Source: Thauera chlorobenzoica (lineage in GTDB: Bacteria > Pseudomonadota > Gammaproteobacteria > Burkholderiales > Rhodocyclaceae). Taken from it: DNA of 64,000 nucleotides. The notes beneath the pieces are model-generated. The model was not told where the DNA came from. It saw only the letters and a program-made list of their open reading frames with translations, and searched no databases. Position 1 is the first letter of the stretch, and every line of letters begins with the position of its first letter. Of this stretch, positions 34,287 through 43,462 are shown one piece after another. The translations under genes and the position numbers were made by a program. The DNA lies in assembly GCF_001922305.1 (NCBI RefSeq), contig NZ_CP018839.1:2046001-2110000 (forward strand), written 5' to 3'.

Positions 34287-37042
34287 AACACATCCTGGTC
34301 GTCGATGACAGGGAAGAAAACCGCTACGTGCTGCGGGCGCTGATGCAGGGCTACGGCTTCAGCGTCGGTGAGGCCGGGAACGGCGCGGACGCGCTGGTGC
34401 AGGCCCGCGCCCGGAAGCCGGATCTGGTGCTCAGCGACTTGCTGATGCCGGTGATGGACGGCTACGCCCTGCTGCGCGAATGGAAGGCTGACCCGGTGCT
34501 GCGTGCCGTGCCCTTCATCGTGTACACCGCGACCTACACCGGACCGCAGGACGAGAAGCTGGCGCACGAGATGGGGGCCGACGGCTTCATCGTCAAGCCG
34601 GCCGAGCCCGAGGCGCTGATGCGGGAGGTGCAGTCGGTGCTGGCGGTGATCGGCAGGCAGCCGGCGCGCCAGTCGCAGACCGCGGAAACGGTGATGCTGA
34701 AGGACTACAACGCGGTGCTCGTCGCCAAGCTCGAGCAGCGCACCGCCGAGCTCGAGTCCCATGTCGCCGAGCTCGACCGCGCCCGCCACCAGATCCTGCG
34801 CCTGAACCGGCTCTATCGGGCGCTCAGCGAAACCAACCAGGCGATCATCCACACCGCCGACCCCGCTACGCTGTACGAGACGCTGTGCCGGATCGCCGTC
34901 GACCGCGGCGGGCTGGCGATGGCCTGGATCGGCCTCCTCGATGGCGACAGCGGGGCGCTGACGCCGGTGGGCCGCTACGGCGCGCTCCCGCCCTGGGTGG
35001 AGCGCCTGGCGCCGCTGTCCGGGCGCGGCGAGTTGCGCATTCCGGCGGAAATCGCGGTGGGCGAAGGGCGCGCCTACCTGTGCAACGACCTGCTCGCCGA
35101 TCCCGCCCTGGCCGCCATCCACGGCGAATTGAGGGCGAAAGGATTGGCCGCGGCAGCGGCCTTCCCGCTCGTGGTCGATGGGAGGGTGCTCGGCTGCATG
35201 GCGCTGTTTTCGGAAGAAAAGGGGTTTTTCGACCTGGAGCTGACCGAGCTCGTGCGGGAAATGGCCGATGATGTCGCCTTCGCGGTCGATCACTTCGGGC
35301 GCGAGGCGCGGCGACGGCGGGCCGAGGAGGTCTCGCGCCTGATGGGACGCGCGGTGGAGGCTTCGGTCAACGGCATCGCGCTCACCGACCCGCTGCAGCC
35401 GGGCAACCCGCTGGTCTATGTCAACCCGGCGTTCGAGCGCATCACTGGCTATGCCGCGGGCGAAGTGGTGGGACGCGATCCGTGCTTCCTGATCGGGGCC
35501 GACCACGATCAGCTCGGGGTGGGCGAGCTCGAGGCCGCGATCGCGGGGGGCACAGAGGGGTCCGCGGTGCTGCGTGCGCACCGCAAGGATGGCAGCCTGT
35601 TCTGGAGCGAACTGAGCGTCGCGCCGGTGCGTGATGCCGATGGCCGGCTGACCCATTTCGTCTGCGTCATCAACGACGTCACCGAGCGCAAGACCTATGA
35701 AGAAGCCCTCGAGCGCCAGTACAACGAGGACGCGCTGACCGGGCTCGCCAGCCGCAACCTGCTGCGCGACCGCAGCGGGCAGGCGATCGCGTTTTCGCGC
35801 CAGGGCCGGCGCATGCTGGCGCTGATGATGATCGACCTCGATCACTTCAAGCGGATCAACGACAGCCTGGGGCACGAGGCCGGTGATGTCTTGCTGCGGA
35901 CGGTGGCGCAGCGCATCGCCGCGGTGCTGCGCGAGCGCGATACGGTAGCCCGGCTGGGGGGCGACGAGTTCGTCGTGCTGCTCGTCGGTCTGCTGGGCGC
36001 CGGCGACATTTCGCTGATCGCCGACAAGATCCTGCGCGTCTTCGATGCGCCGGTGGTGGTGGGCGAGCGCGAGATCGAGGTCACTGCGAGCCTTGGGGTC
36101 AGCGTCTATCCGCAGGACGGCGAGGACTACGACACCTTGCTACGCAATGCCGAGACGGCGATGTACCGCGCCAAGCAGGCGGGGCGGAACGCCTTTCGCT
36201 TCTATACCGCGGACATGAACGCGGAAGCGCTGAAAAAGCTCGAGCTCGAAGCGCAACTGCGGCGGGCGCTGGCCCGCGGTGATCTGCTGCTGCACTACCA
36301 GCCGATCTGCGAAGCGGCCAGCGGGCGTGTGACCGGCGTCGAGGCGCTGCTGCGCTGCCGCGACGATGGCGGGCGGCTGATGCCGCCGGGCGAGTTCATC
36401 CCGCTTGCCGAGGAGACCGGGCTGATCATGGTGCTCGGCGAATGGGCGCTGCTCACCGCCTGCCGCCAGGCGCGCTGCTGGCAGCAGGCCGGGTGGACGC
36501 TGCGCGTGGCGGTGAATCTGTCTACGCGCCAGTTCCGTGATGCGCAGCTGGCCGAACGGGTGCGCGAATGCCTCACCGGCAGCGGCCTGCCGGCGGCGCT
36601 GCTGAAGCTCGAGATTACCGAGAGCGCGGTGATGGAGGACGCCGAGCGTGCGGCGCAGACCCTGGGCGAGCTGAAGGCGCTGGGGGTGGCGATCTCGGTC
36701 GATGACTTCGGTACCGGTTATTCCTCGCTCGCCTATTTGCGGCGCTTCCCGATCGATCAGCTCAAGATCGACCGTTCCTTCGTCAGCGAGGTGATCCGCC
36801 ATCCGGACAGCGCCTCCATTGTGCGCGGGATCATCGACCTTGCCCACAGCCTGCGCCTGCAGACGGTGGCCGAAGGCGTCGAAACCGAGGAGGAGCAGGC
36901 GTTCCTGCGCGAGGCCGGGTGCGACCTGGTGCAGGGCTACCTCCACGCCCGGCCGATGGAAGCCGAAGCGCTCGAGCGCTGGCTCGCCACCCGCGAGGCG
37001 GGCGGTGAGGGCGGCGCCGGCAGCCGGCGCGGCACCCTGTAG
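34283..37042 (+). CDS. REC-GAF-PAS-GGDEF-EAL cyclic-di-GMP protein
   Basis: 919 residues: receiver (about 1-120, Asp in [13 protein letters not shown]), a GAF domain (about 175-340), PAS (about 360-480, [20 protein letters not shown]), GGDEF (LGGDEFVV at about 558, active-site motif intact) and EAL (GVEALLR at about 686, with LEITESAV and [10 protein letters not shown]). Both catalytic motifs look intact, so it could make and degrade c-di-GMP. It ends the tupBC-kinase-regulator operon; the element's left end begins 70 bases further on. Confidence 0.87.
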   Translation: MKHILVVDDREENRYVLRALMQGYGFSVGEAGNGADALVQARARKPDLVLSDLLMPVMDGYALLREWKADPVLRAVPFIVYTATYTGPQDEKLAHEMGADGFIVKPAEPEALMREVQSVLAVIGRQPARQSQTAETVMLKDYNAVLVAKLEQRTAELESHVAELDRARHQILRLNRLYRALSETNQAIIHTADPATLYETLCRIAVDRGGLAMAWIGLLDGDSGALTPVGRYGALPPWVERLAPLSGRGELRIPAEIAVGEGRAYLCNDLLADPALAAIHGELRAKGLAAAAAFPLVVDGRVLGCMALFSEEKGFFDLELTELVREMADDVAFAVDHFGREARRRRAEEVSRLMGRAVEASVNGIALTDPLQPGNPLVYVNPAFERITGYAAGEVVGRDPCFLIGADHDQLGVGELEAAIAGGTEGSAVLRAHRKDGSLFWSELSVAPVRDADGRLTHFVCVINDVTERKTYEEALERQYNEDALTGLASRNLLRDRSGQAIAFSRQGRRMLALMMIDLDHFKRINDSLGHEAGDVLLRTVAQRIAAVLRERDTVARLGGDEFVVLLVGLLGAGDISLIADKILRVFDAPVVVGEREIEVTASLGVSVYPQDGEDYDTLLRNAETAMYRAKQAGRNAFRFYTADMNAEALKKLELEAQLRRALARGDLLLHYQPICEAASGRVTGVEALLRCRDDGGRLMPPGEFIPLAEETGLIMVLGEWALLTACRQARCWQQAGWTLRVAVNLSTRQFRDAQLAERVRECLTGSGLPAALLKLEITESAVMEDAERAAQTLGELKALGVAISVDDFGTGYSSLAYLRRFPIDQLKIDRSFVSEVIRHPDSASIVRGIIDLAHSLRLQTVAEGVETEEEQAFLREAGCDLVQGYLHARPMEAEALERWLATREAGGEGGAGSRRGTL

Positions 37043-37111
37043 GGCTTCGCGCGGGGCCCTGAGGTGTATCGGTTGGCGCCGGCCGCCGCGCCTCTATCCG
37101 CTCGGCCGGCC

Positions 37112-37213
37112 GCCTATGCTTTCCAGTGCCCGGACTTGCCCCCCAGTTTTTCCAGCAACTGGATGCCGTCCATGCGCATGCCGCGGTCCACCGCCTTGCA
37201 CATGTCGTAGATC
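37112..37213. repeat. attL: 102-base direct repeat holding the displaced moaC 3' end
   Basis: Base-for-base identical to 48288-48389. It carries, on the minus strand, the last codons of moaC through the stop. Here it has no upstream coding part and is a remnant left at the far side of the element. Outside it lies the original moaC downstream flank running to the cyclic-di-GMP gene. Confidence 0.92.
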
Positions 37214-37578
37214 CAGTCACAAACCCCAGTAATGGCGAGGGTTCTAGCTGATGATCCGTTGTTCTGTCCATCGTGAGTTGGACACAAATTGGACAGGCGT
37301 TGGACAAGATCCGAACGCCTGCACCGATCTTGAACCCCTCAAGATCGCATTCCATTGTCCGGGTCCGTAGTCCAGATGCAACTATATGACTCGCTCATAC
37401 GATAGCCAAAAGCTATACATGTGCCAGATAAGATAGTCGTACAGTATCGTTAGCTGCGTAACAATAGCGTACAGCTATGATGCGGTAGCTTATTGCGCTG
37501 CGGGAGACTATGGGTAACGCCACCACGCTTGAACGTGCCGGCCAGGTTTTCAAACTTTCGGTTTCTGGCAATGGGGGG
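37214..37578. other. Gene-free left end with integrase-type repeats
   Basis: No gene is supported in these 365 bases. Three direct TTGGACA copies at 37277-37283, 37288-37294 and 37299-37305 are spaced exactly 11 bases apart, with an inverted TGTCCAT at 37264-37270. Further on are two CGTACAG copies (37438-37444, 37468-37474) 30 bases apart and a small inverted repeat ATAGC/GCTAT near 37403. This is the expected place for arm-type integrase and excisionase sites. Confidence 0.6.
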
Positions 37579-37800
37579 TCAAACGGATTTGACCAACACC
37601 ATCACACTTGCAAGCCAGCCCCGTAAAGCCCTCACGCCTTGCGAGTTGCCGACCCACTCCCGCGAAGGGCGGGCAAGTTGGTTCGGAGGCAGGTCGGGAT
37701 ATTTCCGCAGCAGGTCGGCGCGAAGCTTGTCCGCCTCCAGCCGCTTGCGCACCTTGAACCGGCGCCGGTTCTCACTCCAGGTCCGGCAAGGCTTCGGCAT
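37579..37800 (-). CDS. Hypothetical small basic protein
   Basis: 73 residues, Arg/Lys-rich (ENRRRFKVRKRLEADKLRADL), with a hydrophobic end. I recognise no family. It starts inside the last 29 bases of the preceding gene, which suggests translational coupling in a small minus-strand operon running from the regulator at 38433. Confidence 0.45.
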   Translation of the reverse strand: MPKPCRTWSENRRRFKVRKRLEADKLRADLLRKYPDLPPNQLARPSREWVGNSQGVRALRGWLASVMVLVKSV

Positions 37801-38173
37801 CGCGTGCGTCCTCGTTCGTGCGGTGAAGCGCCATCAAGGTTGTGGTCAGCGCCTGCGAAGCGCGGATCGCCACCCCTTGCAGCTGGCGCGCCCGGTCCGT
37901 GTTGCGGGTTTCGGCCGCCTTGATGGTGTAGGCCGATACCACGCCTTCGAGCACGGCAATTTGATCGGCCAGCGCCTCCCGGATCGCCGCAGCGCTTCCG
38001 GCATCGCCGCCGGCAAGTTCTCGGTTGCGCCGGGCAAGGTGATCGAACGCTTGCCGGCCACAGACCAGCGGATCGCCGCCGGCCAGGACCGCAAGGGCGC
38101 GCGCTTTCGCTTGGCGGTGATCGATGGCGGGCGCCGCCTCAAGGTGTCCGCCAGGGTTGAGCAAGGCGCTCAT
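37772..38173 (-). CDS. Hypothetical helical protein
   Basis: 133 residues, Ala/Leu/Arg-rich and predicted mostly helical, with no cofactor or membrane motif. It overlaps the regulator stop by 4 bases (ATGA) and the next gene start by 29 bases. Function unknown; the arrangement suggests it is coexpressed with the regulator as an accessory replication or partition-type protein, which is only a guess from context. Confidence 0.55.
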   Translation of the reverse strand: MSALLNPGGHLEAAPAIDHRQAKARALAVLAGGDPLVCGRQAFDHLARRNRELAGGDAGSAAAIREALADQIAVLEGVVSAYTIKAAETRNTDRARQLQGVAIRASQALTTTLMALHRTNEDARDAEALPDLE

Positions 38174-38433
38174 GGCTGCGCCTCCCCGTCACCACCTAAC
38201 CGGTAGGCTTCGAAGGCTTCGTCGCTCAGCCCCGCCGCCGCTTGTCGGTCAGCGGCCAGGATCAGCCGTTCAAGAGTTTCGCGCCGGGTCATCCCCCGGT
38301 GCGCGGCCAGGCGGCTCAGGGCAAGGTGCGCGCCGCTTGCAAGCCAGGTGTTCAGCCGGTGCGCGCCTTCGCCCTCGGCTTTCTGGCGCGCGCGGTAGTC
38401 GCGCTGGCGTTCGGCGTTCGTTTTCGGTGCCAT
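38170..38433 (-). CDS. Small putative ribbon-helix-helix-like DNA-binding protein
   Basis: 87 residues: a charged N-terminus (TNAERQRDYRARQKAEG) followed by HRLNTWLASGAHLALSRLA, with a strand-helix-turn-helix pattern ending GMTRRETLERLI, as in plasmid regulators of the ribbon-helix-helix class. Its promoter carries two GTTAC-N3-GTAAC palindromes around the -10 box, so it is the best candidate for the repressor of the element's shared operator. First gene of a three-gene minus-strand operon. Confidence 0.6.
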   Translation of the reverse strand: MAPKTNAERQRDYRARQKAEGEGAHRLNTWLASGAHLALSRLAAHRGMTRRETLERLILAADRQAAAGLSDEAFEAYRLGGDGEAQP

Positions 38434-38445
38434 CGGTCGGAGTCC

Positions 38446-38489
38446 GTTACAAGGTAACAGGGCGATTGTAGCACGGGTTACGGCGTAAC
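38446..38489 (-). promoter_or_regulatory. Paired GTTAC-N3-GTAAC operators around a -10 box
   Basis: GTTACAAGGTAAC (38446-38458) and GTTACGGCGTAAC (38477-38489) are 13-base palindromes 31 bases apart. On the minus strand a TACAAT -10 box (38465-38470) lies between them. The site sits 13 bases before the start of the small regulator gene, the arrangement expected for autoregulation. Confidence 0.65.
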
Positions 38490-38672
38490 GGTTTCTGGTT
38501 TCCCCCGATGGCGGTGGAAGTCGAAGGCACGGCGGTTTTCATGTATCAGTGCAAGGGTTTCAGCTACGGTAGCGCCGTGATACTGGTCAACAAGTATGTC
38601 GTTCGAGATATTTCGGATGGATGTAAGATGAGTATTTTAATGAAAATGTTCTATGTACTGGTCAAGGGCTGG

Positions 38673-39074
38673 TCATTTAAAGTGATCAGTCTCGGGGCAT
38701 GGGTACGTTATGTATTTCTTGAGGATGGTCGGCCGCGGCTTCCGCTCAATCTCTTCATAAGCCACTGTCCAGATGAACGTACGGTCACCGGTGTACCCGC
38801 CGAATTTATTCTTAGCGTTAACCTGCCCAATAAACCTGTACCCCATACGACCATCACTCAAGGGCCCGTTGTCAAACGTCACACAAGTGAACACGGCGCT
38901 TCCCGGGTCGAGTAGCTGGTCAGCCACCCCCTTTCGGATTTCAAGCCAGAGCTTCTTCTCCTGCGGTGTCGGGATGGAGCTATTGAACAAGTCGGGGCGC
39001 GCTACGTATGTAGCCGCTGCGGCTACGAGTGATATGGCGGCCAGTGAGAGAGGGATGAGGATTTTCTTTTTCAT
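38673..39074 (-). CDS. Hypothetical protein with N-terminal membrane anchor
   Basis: 133 residues starting MKKKILIPLSLAAISLVAAA, a signal peptide or single membrane anchor, then a soluble domain with VFTCVTFDNGPLSDG and GYRFIGQVNAKNKFGG, which may be exported. I recognise no family. AT-rich codon use sets it apart from the chromosome. An ATG at 39083 is an alternative start. A near copy of the element's operator lies about 100 bases upstream (39174-39186). The 239 bases between it and the regulator gene hold only that gene's promoter region. Confidence 0.6.
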   Translation of the reverse strand: MKKKILIPLSLAAISLVAAAATYVARPDLFNSSIPTPQEKKLWLEIRKGVADQLLDPGSAVFTCVTFDNGPLSDGRMGYRFIGQVNAKNKFGGYTGDRTFIWTVAYEEIERKPRPTILKKYITYPCPETDHFK

Positions 39075-39134
39075 GGGGGGCATTTTGTTGCCAGATTGGC
39101 GGAGTGGGTTTAAGTGTGGGTTAATCAAGCTTGC

Positions 39135-39290
39135 CTATGCAAGCATCTTCCAAGGTGACGGATTGTAGTTGGGGTTACGCCGTAATGCAGATATGAGCCG
39201 TTGGATCATGGCCGGGCAATATGAGCGGAAGCCTTCGTTCACCCGGTATCGTTCGAAGGGGCGCAACTCACGGGACGGCCCAAAGGACAT
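39135..39290 (-). CDS. Possible small protein next to the iteron array
   Basis: A 51-residue frame beginning MSFGPSRELRPFERYRVNEG, with aromatic and basic residues. No family and no good ribosome-binding site; an operator-like sequence lies inside it. It may be chance, and I list it only because the stretch is otherwise empty of genes. Confidence 0.22.
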   Translation of the reverse strand: MSFGPSRELRPFERYRVNEGFRSYCPAMIQRLISALRRNPNYNPSPWKMLA

Positions 39291-39322
39291 GGCATCTTGC
39301 GACCGACCCTGCGCAAGGTACC

Positions 39323-39666
39323 CCTGAACATGCCGATGTTCAGGAGCATGTTCAGCCAAGTTCAGGGGCATGTTCAGGGTGGGCAAACAGGCTGAAACCC
39401 GCGCCGTTACAGGGTTTTTAATATTCCAAGTGCATAATCCTGAACATCTGAACTTAGATGCGGGGGGGAGGGGCAAAAAAAAGCATATACAAGTGCGGTG
39501 CCGTAGTGCCGTACAGCCGATATTCGTTTTCTTCAGCCATACCCCGCAAACAAGTTCAGATGTTCAGGGGTTTGGCTGAAACCCTTGCCAGCACTGGGTT
39601 TCAGCCCCTGAACATATGCCTGAACATCGTTTTTGGATGTTCAGATGTTCAGGGGGCATGTTCAGG
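39323..39666. repeat. Iteron array, putative replication origin of the element
   Basis: About 14 copies of the heptamer TGTTCAG (or GTTCAG with one change) in both orientations: 39323, 39337, 39349, 39359, 39371, 39439, 39448, 39553, 39561, 39607, 39619, 39638, 39646 and 39659. Neighbouring copies are 8 or 10-13 bases apart, close to one helix turn in the first cluster. AT-rich stretches lie between clusters. The array sits right behind the primase-helicase gene, the classic place for an iteron origin; satellite phage P4 has GGTGAACA-type iterons read by its own primase-helicase. Confidence 0.72.
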
Positions 39667-39701
39667 GTATGGCACCTTGCGGGTGCCACCCTTGCGGCCG
39701 G

Positions 39702-41021
39702 TCAGCGATGGGCCGGGACCACGGCCCATGTCGTGCCCTTGTATGAGGTGCCGACCTTGAGCAGCTTCAAGCCCTCGACCACGCGCCCAGCGTTACTGCG
39801 CAGCCAGCAGCCGAGCGCGTACCCGTCAATGTCCTCGCCCCTGCCGGCGAGCTCACCGAGCAGATGGCGCAGCGGATCGCTTGTCCCGCGCACGGTCGTC
39901 CAAATATCCTTGACCGTCACCGGCTCCAGGCCGAACTTGCCGTGCCACGCATGCAGCAATAGGCCCAGGACGATGCGCTCGTCGTCGTCCTCGACCGCCG
40001 CCGCCACCCTGCCGACCGGATCAGGCAGCCCGGCGCCGACCACGACCGAGAGCACGGCCGATGACCACGGCCCGAACGAGGCGAACGGCCCGACCTCAGC
40101 GCGCACGCCTTGCAGAGCGCAGAGCGCAACCCCGACCCATCGGCCGCGCTCGCGCCGGACACGCTCGACGGGATCGTCCTTGAAGACGCGCCGGACCGTG
40201 CCGCCCGGTGAAACCAGTTCGCAGACCAGCGAGCGCCGGATCATGTCACCTTGCGGGGCCACGTTATTGCCGTTCCCTACGACCAGAACCCGGGCCGATG
40301 CGTTTTGCATGGTCGAACTGCCGAGCACGCGACCGCTCACCTTGCCTTCGGAAATCGCAGTACAGAGCACTTCGTCATCCAGGCCGCTGCCCGTCTTCAA
40401 GTTGTCGAGGAACAACACTTGCCGACCGTCGAGCAATGCCGCGTGCAGCGTCTTCATGCGCTCTTCCCGCCTCGAAGGCCAGGGGATCGGCTCCACCTCC
40501 GGGCAAGCGAATAGAGAAACCAGTTCGCACAGATAGCCCTTGCCCGTTCCCGCCTCGTTAGCAGTAACGATGAAGGCGGGAGCCGCCTTGTAGTTCGGCC
40601 TCGACACTGCGGTGAGGATCGCGCACAACGCCACCGCCCGGTCAGCTTCGGAGTTGAACGAAAACTCCGTAAGCAGCGACCGAAGTTCGGTCATCGCTTC
40701 GGCGGGCGTACCCTCGAATGCTGGGAAGGCTACAGGAAGGAAGCTTCCTTCGTACCCTTCAGGGATGCCGATAGATCCGTCAGGCAACAACGTCGGCTGG
40801 GTCGCCACTCCAACAAGCTCGGGAACTCCGGGCCACTCGCCGAACGTCAATACCGCGTTCAGGATCTGAACATCCGGCCTCGTGTTGCCTTCGCCCGTCC
40901 TCCACCGCGCAACGCTGGAGAGCAGATAACCCAGCTTCGGCAGATCCACGGGCCAGATCCTGCCGCCTCGAAGCTCGACCAACTTGCCGCACCGCTGTTG
41001 AAGCGTCGGGATATGCGCTAG
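39702..41021 (-). pseudogene. Primase-helicase gene, 3' fragment (helicase part)
   Basis: Encodes the C-terminal 437 residues of the broken protein. It contains the ATPase core: a P-loop-like TANEAGTGKGYL, Walker B VLFLDN, and GNNVAPQGDMIRRSL, a sensor/arginine-finger segment typical of plasmid and phage primase-helicases. The first residues after the insertion read LAHIPTLQQRC and join the upstream fragment in frame. It has no start codon of its own at the junction; any expression would need a start inside or read-through from the IS. Confidence 0.85.
41014..41021. repeat. IS66 target-site duplication, left copy
   Basis: TGCGCTAG, identical to 43455-43462 on the other side of the insertion. 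Eight bases is the normal duplication length for IS66-family elements. Confidence 0.92.
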
Positions 41022-41109
41022 GTAACCGGTAACTGAGCGGCGTCCTTCTCGCGGCGTAGCGATCGTTGAATAATTCTCGCCATGTTCAACGACGACGGGA
41101 TTGGCAGTG

Positions 41110-41421
41110 ATGGCATCGACGGTGAGGAGCAAATGGCGGCGACGCGGCCACGAGGAATGGCGGGCGGTGTTCGATCGCTTTGCGGCAAGCGGTCTGAGCA
41201 TCCGGCAGTTCTGCGACAGCGAGGGCTTGAGCAAGTCGAGTTTCGAGCGCTGGCGCGGCCTGCTGGCCGGTGAGGCGTCGAGCGTCGCCGATCGCGGCGA
41301 TGCGTGCGCTCGTGCGGGCTTTGTCGATGCGGGCCTGGTCGACGTTGGCGGCGGTGCAGGCCGGCTCGAGCTCAAGCTCGATCTGGGTGGCGGTGTCGTG
41401 CTGCATCTGGTGCGCGGCTGA
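41110..41421 (+). CDS. tnpA: IS66 accessory protein TnpA
   Basis: 103 residues with the helix-turn-helix-like segment SIRQFCDSEGLSKSSFERW of IS66 TnpA. Probably helps bind the IS ends. A TTG at 41101 is an alternative start. The stop overlaps the tnpB start as TGATG. Confidence 0.8.
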   Translation: MASTVRSKWRRRGHEEWRAVFDRFAASGLSIRQFCDSEGLSKSSFERWRGLLAGEASSVADRGDACARAGFVDAGLVDVGGGAGRLELKLDLGGGVVLHLVRG

Positions 41422-41780
41422 TGTTCTTCCCCGAAGGGGCGGTGCGGGTGCATGTCTATGGCCGCCCGGTTGACATGCGCAAGTCCTTCGATGGGCTGTA
41501 CGCGCTCACCCGCCACGCACTTGGGTGCGATCCGCTGTCGGGCGAGCTGTTCGTGTTCATCAACCGGCGCGGCACGCAGATGAAGGTGCTGTACTGGGAT
41601 CGCAGCGGCTTTTGCGTGTGGGCCAAGCGCCTCGAGCAGGGACGGTTCGTGTCCGACTGGTCGCGGGTGCTCACTCGCCAGATGGACTGGACCGGGCTGA
41701 AGCTGTTGCTCGAAGGCATCGAGCCGGCGCGCTTCAAGCGCCGTTTCAAGCTCCCGGAAGTGGCCGCCAAGCCCGCATGA
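41421..41780 (+). CDS. tnpB: IS66 accessory protein TnpB
   Basis: 119 residues. The typical TnpB segments RPVDMRKSFDGLYALT, LFVFINRRGTQMKVLYWD and FCVWAKRLEQGRF are complete. Required with TnpA and TnpC for transposition in this family. Its stop overlaps the tnpC start as ATGA. Confidence 0.93.
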   Translation: MFFPEGAVRVHVYGRPVDMRKSFDGLYALTRHALGCDPLSGELFVFINRRGTQMKVLYWDRSGFCVWAKRLEQGRFVSDWSRVLTRQMDWTGLKLLLEGIEPARFKRRFKLPEVAAKPA

Positions 41781-43426
41781 ATGCTGGGTTTTACGGTAAA
41801 ATTCCGGCCATGACGACGCCCGTTTCGCTGACCGTTCCGACGCCCGCCGAGGCCGCCCGCTGGGCGCCCGAGCAAATCGTCGCACTGGCCCAGGCGAACG
41901 CGGCCGCCGCCCGCCAACTCGATGCCCTGCAGCTCGAGTTCCAGGCGATGAAGCATCAGATCGAGTGGTTCCGGCGCCAGCTCTTCGGGGCGAAGAGCGA
42001 GAAGCGCATCGTCGATGCGAGCCCGCATCAGATGAACCTGGGCGAGTTGCCGGTGCCCGAATCCTCGCCGCCGCCCCCTGCCAAGGACATCGCCGCCCAC
42101 ACCCGCCGGGCCCGCACCACCGATTACGCGGCGGGCGACGCATCGGCGCTGTTCTTCGACGAAGCCCGCGTGCCGGTCGAGACCATCGCCGTGGCGAACC
42201 CGGAAATCGACGGGCTCACCGCCGACCAGTTCGAGGTGATCGGCGAGAAGGTCAGTCACCGCCTGGCACAGCGCCCGGGCAGCTACGTGATCCTCAAGTA
42301 TGTGCGTCCGGTGATCAAGCGCCTCGACACCCAGGCGATTTCCTGCCCGGCGGCACCCGAGGGGGTGATTCGCGGCAGCCGCGCCGATGTGAGCTTCGTC
42401 GCCGGGCTCATCACCGACAAGTTCTGCTACCACCAGCCGCTGTACCGCCAGCACCAGCGGCTCGGGGACAACGGCATCAAGGTTTCGCGCCCGTGGCTCA
42501 CGCAGCTCACTCACGGGGCGCTGTCGCTGCTCGAACCCATCTTTACGGCCCAACTCGACTCGATCCGCGCGAGCCGCATCAAGGCGATGGACGAGACCCC
42601 GATCAAGGCCGGCCGGGCCGGCCCGGGCAAGATGAAGGGCGGCTACTTCTGGCCGGTCTATGGCGAGCGTGACGAAATCTGCTTCGCCTATCACGAGGGG
42701 CGCAGTGGCAAGCACATTGCGCAGACCCTGGGCACCGACCCGCCGCCCGAGGGGGCGGTGCTGCTTACCGATGGCTATGCGGCCTACGAACGCTACGCGG
42801 AAAAATGCGGGCTCACGCACGCGCAATGCTGGGCGCACTCGAGGAGGAAGTTCTTCGATGCGCAGGCGCTCGAGCCCGAGCGTGCGGGCCAGGCGCTGGA
42901 GATGATCGGAAAACTGTACGCGGTGGAGAAGCACATCCGCGAGGCCAGGCTCGTCGGTGAGGCACGCCGCGCGCATCGGCTCGCGCAGGCCAAGCCCGTG
43001 CTCCAGCAGTTCTTCGCCTGGGTCGACGCCCAGTTCGAATCCCAGGGCCTGTTGCCCAGCTCACCGCTCACCACCGCCATGGCGTACGTGCGCGAGCGCC
43101 GGGCCGCCCTCGAGGTGTACCTCTCCGATCCCGAGGTGCCGATCGACACCAACCATCTGGAGCGGGCGCTACGCGTGGTGCCGATGGGCCGTCGCAACTG
43201 GCTCTTCTGCTGGACCGAGGTCGGGGCAAAGTACGTGGGCATCGCGCAGAGTCTGATCGCCACCTGCCGCCTGCACGACATCGACCCCTATACGTACCTG
43301 GTCGATGTGCTCCAGCGCATCGGCCAGCATCCGGCCGCCAACGTGGCGCAGCTCACCCCAAGGCTGTGGAAGCAACACTTCGCGGCCAATCCGCTGCGAT
43401 CCGATCTCTTCGAAATCTCGAAGTAG
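41777..43426 (+). CDS. tnpC: IS66 transposase TnpC
   Basis: 549 residues. N-terminal coiled coil with FRRQLFGAKSEKR, a Cys-rich-type middle reduced to one CPAAP region, and the DDE catalytic residues in KAMDETPI, LLTDGYAAYERY and TNHLERALRVV. The ATG at 41777 couples it to tnpB; an ATG at 41810 is an alternative. Intact. Confidence 0.93.
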   Translation: MNAGFYGKIPAMTTPVSLTVPTPAEAARWAPEQIVALAQANAAAARQLDALQLEFQAMKHQIEWFRRQLFGAKSEKRIVDASPHQMNLGELPVPESSPPPPAKDIAAHTRRARTTDYAAGDASALFFDEARVPVETIAVANPEIDGLTADQFEVIGEKVSHRLAQRPGSYVILKYVRPVIKRLDTQAISCPAAPEGVIRGSRADVSFVAGLITDKFCYHQPLYRQHQRLGDNGIKVSRPWLTQLTHGALSLLEPIFTAQLDSIRASRIKAMDETPIKAGRAGPGKMKGGYFWPVYGERDEICFAYHEGRSGKHIAQTLGTDPPPEGAVLLTDGYAAYERYAEKCGLTHAQCWAHSRRKFFDAQALEPERAGQALEMIGKLYAVEKHIREARLVGEARRAHRLAQAKPVLQQFFAWVDAQFESQGLLPSSPLTTAMAYVRERRAALEVYLSDPEVPIDTNHLERALRVVPMGRRNWLFCWTEVGAKYVGIAQSLIATCRLHDIDPYTYLVDVLQRIGQHPAANVAQLTPRLWKQHFAANPLRSDLFEISK

Positions 43427-43454
43427 GCAAGGACGCCGGGCAGTTACCGCTTAC

Positions 43455-43462
43455 TGCGCTAG
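43455..43462. repeat. IS66 target-site duplication, right copy
   Basis: TGCGCTAG, matching 41014-41021. In the primase frame these bases encode the shared Leu-Ala and the start of the next codon, which proves the join on both sides. Confidence 0.92.

Larger units (their letters stand above)
41022..43454 (+). mobile_element. IS66-family insertion sequence
   Basis: 2433 bases. Terminal inverted repeats begin GTAACCGGTAACTG on the left and GTAAGCGGTAACTG on the right, and continue with a shared CGGCGTCCTT. It carries the three IS66 genes tnpA, tnpB and tnpC with overlapping starts. All genes look intact, so it may still be active or recently inserted. It sits inside and antisense to the primase-helicase gene. 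Confidence 0.93.

Noticed and set aside
38508..38915. Plus-strand open frame of 135 codons in the element
   Set aside because: It overlaps the better-supported minus-strand gene with a signal peptide, has no ribosome-binding site and no recognisable composition of a protein domain.
39323..39666. Repeat array as a CRISPR
   Set aside because: The repeat unit is only 7 bases, occurs in both orientations and spacers are irregular; no cas genes are near.
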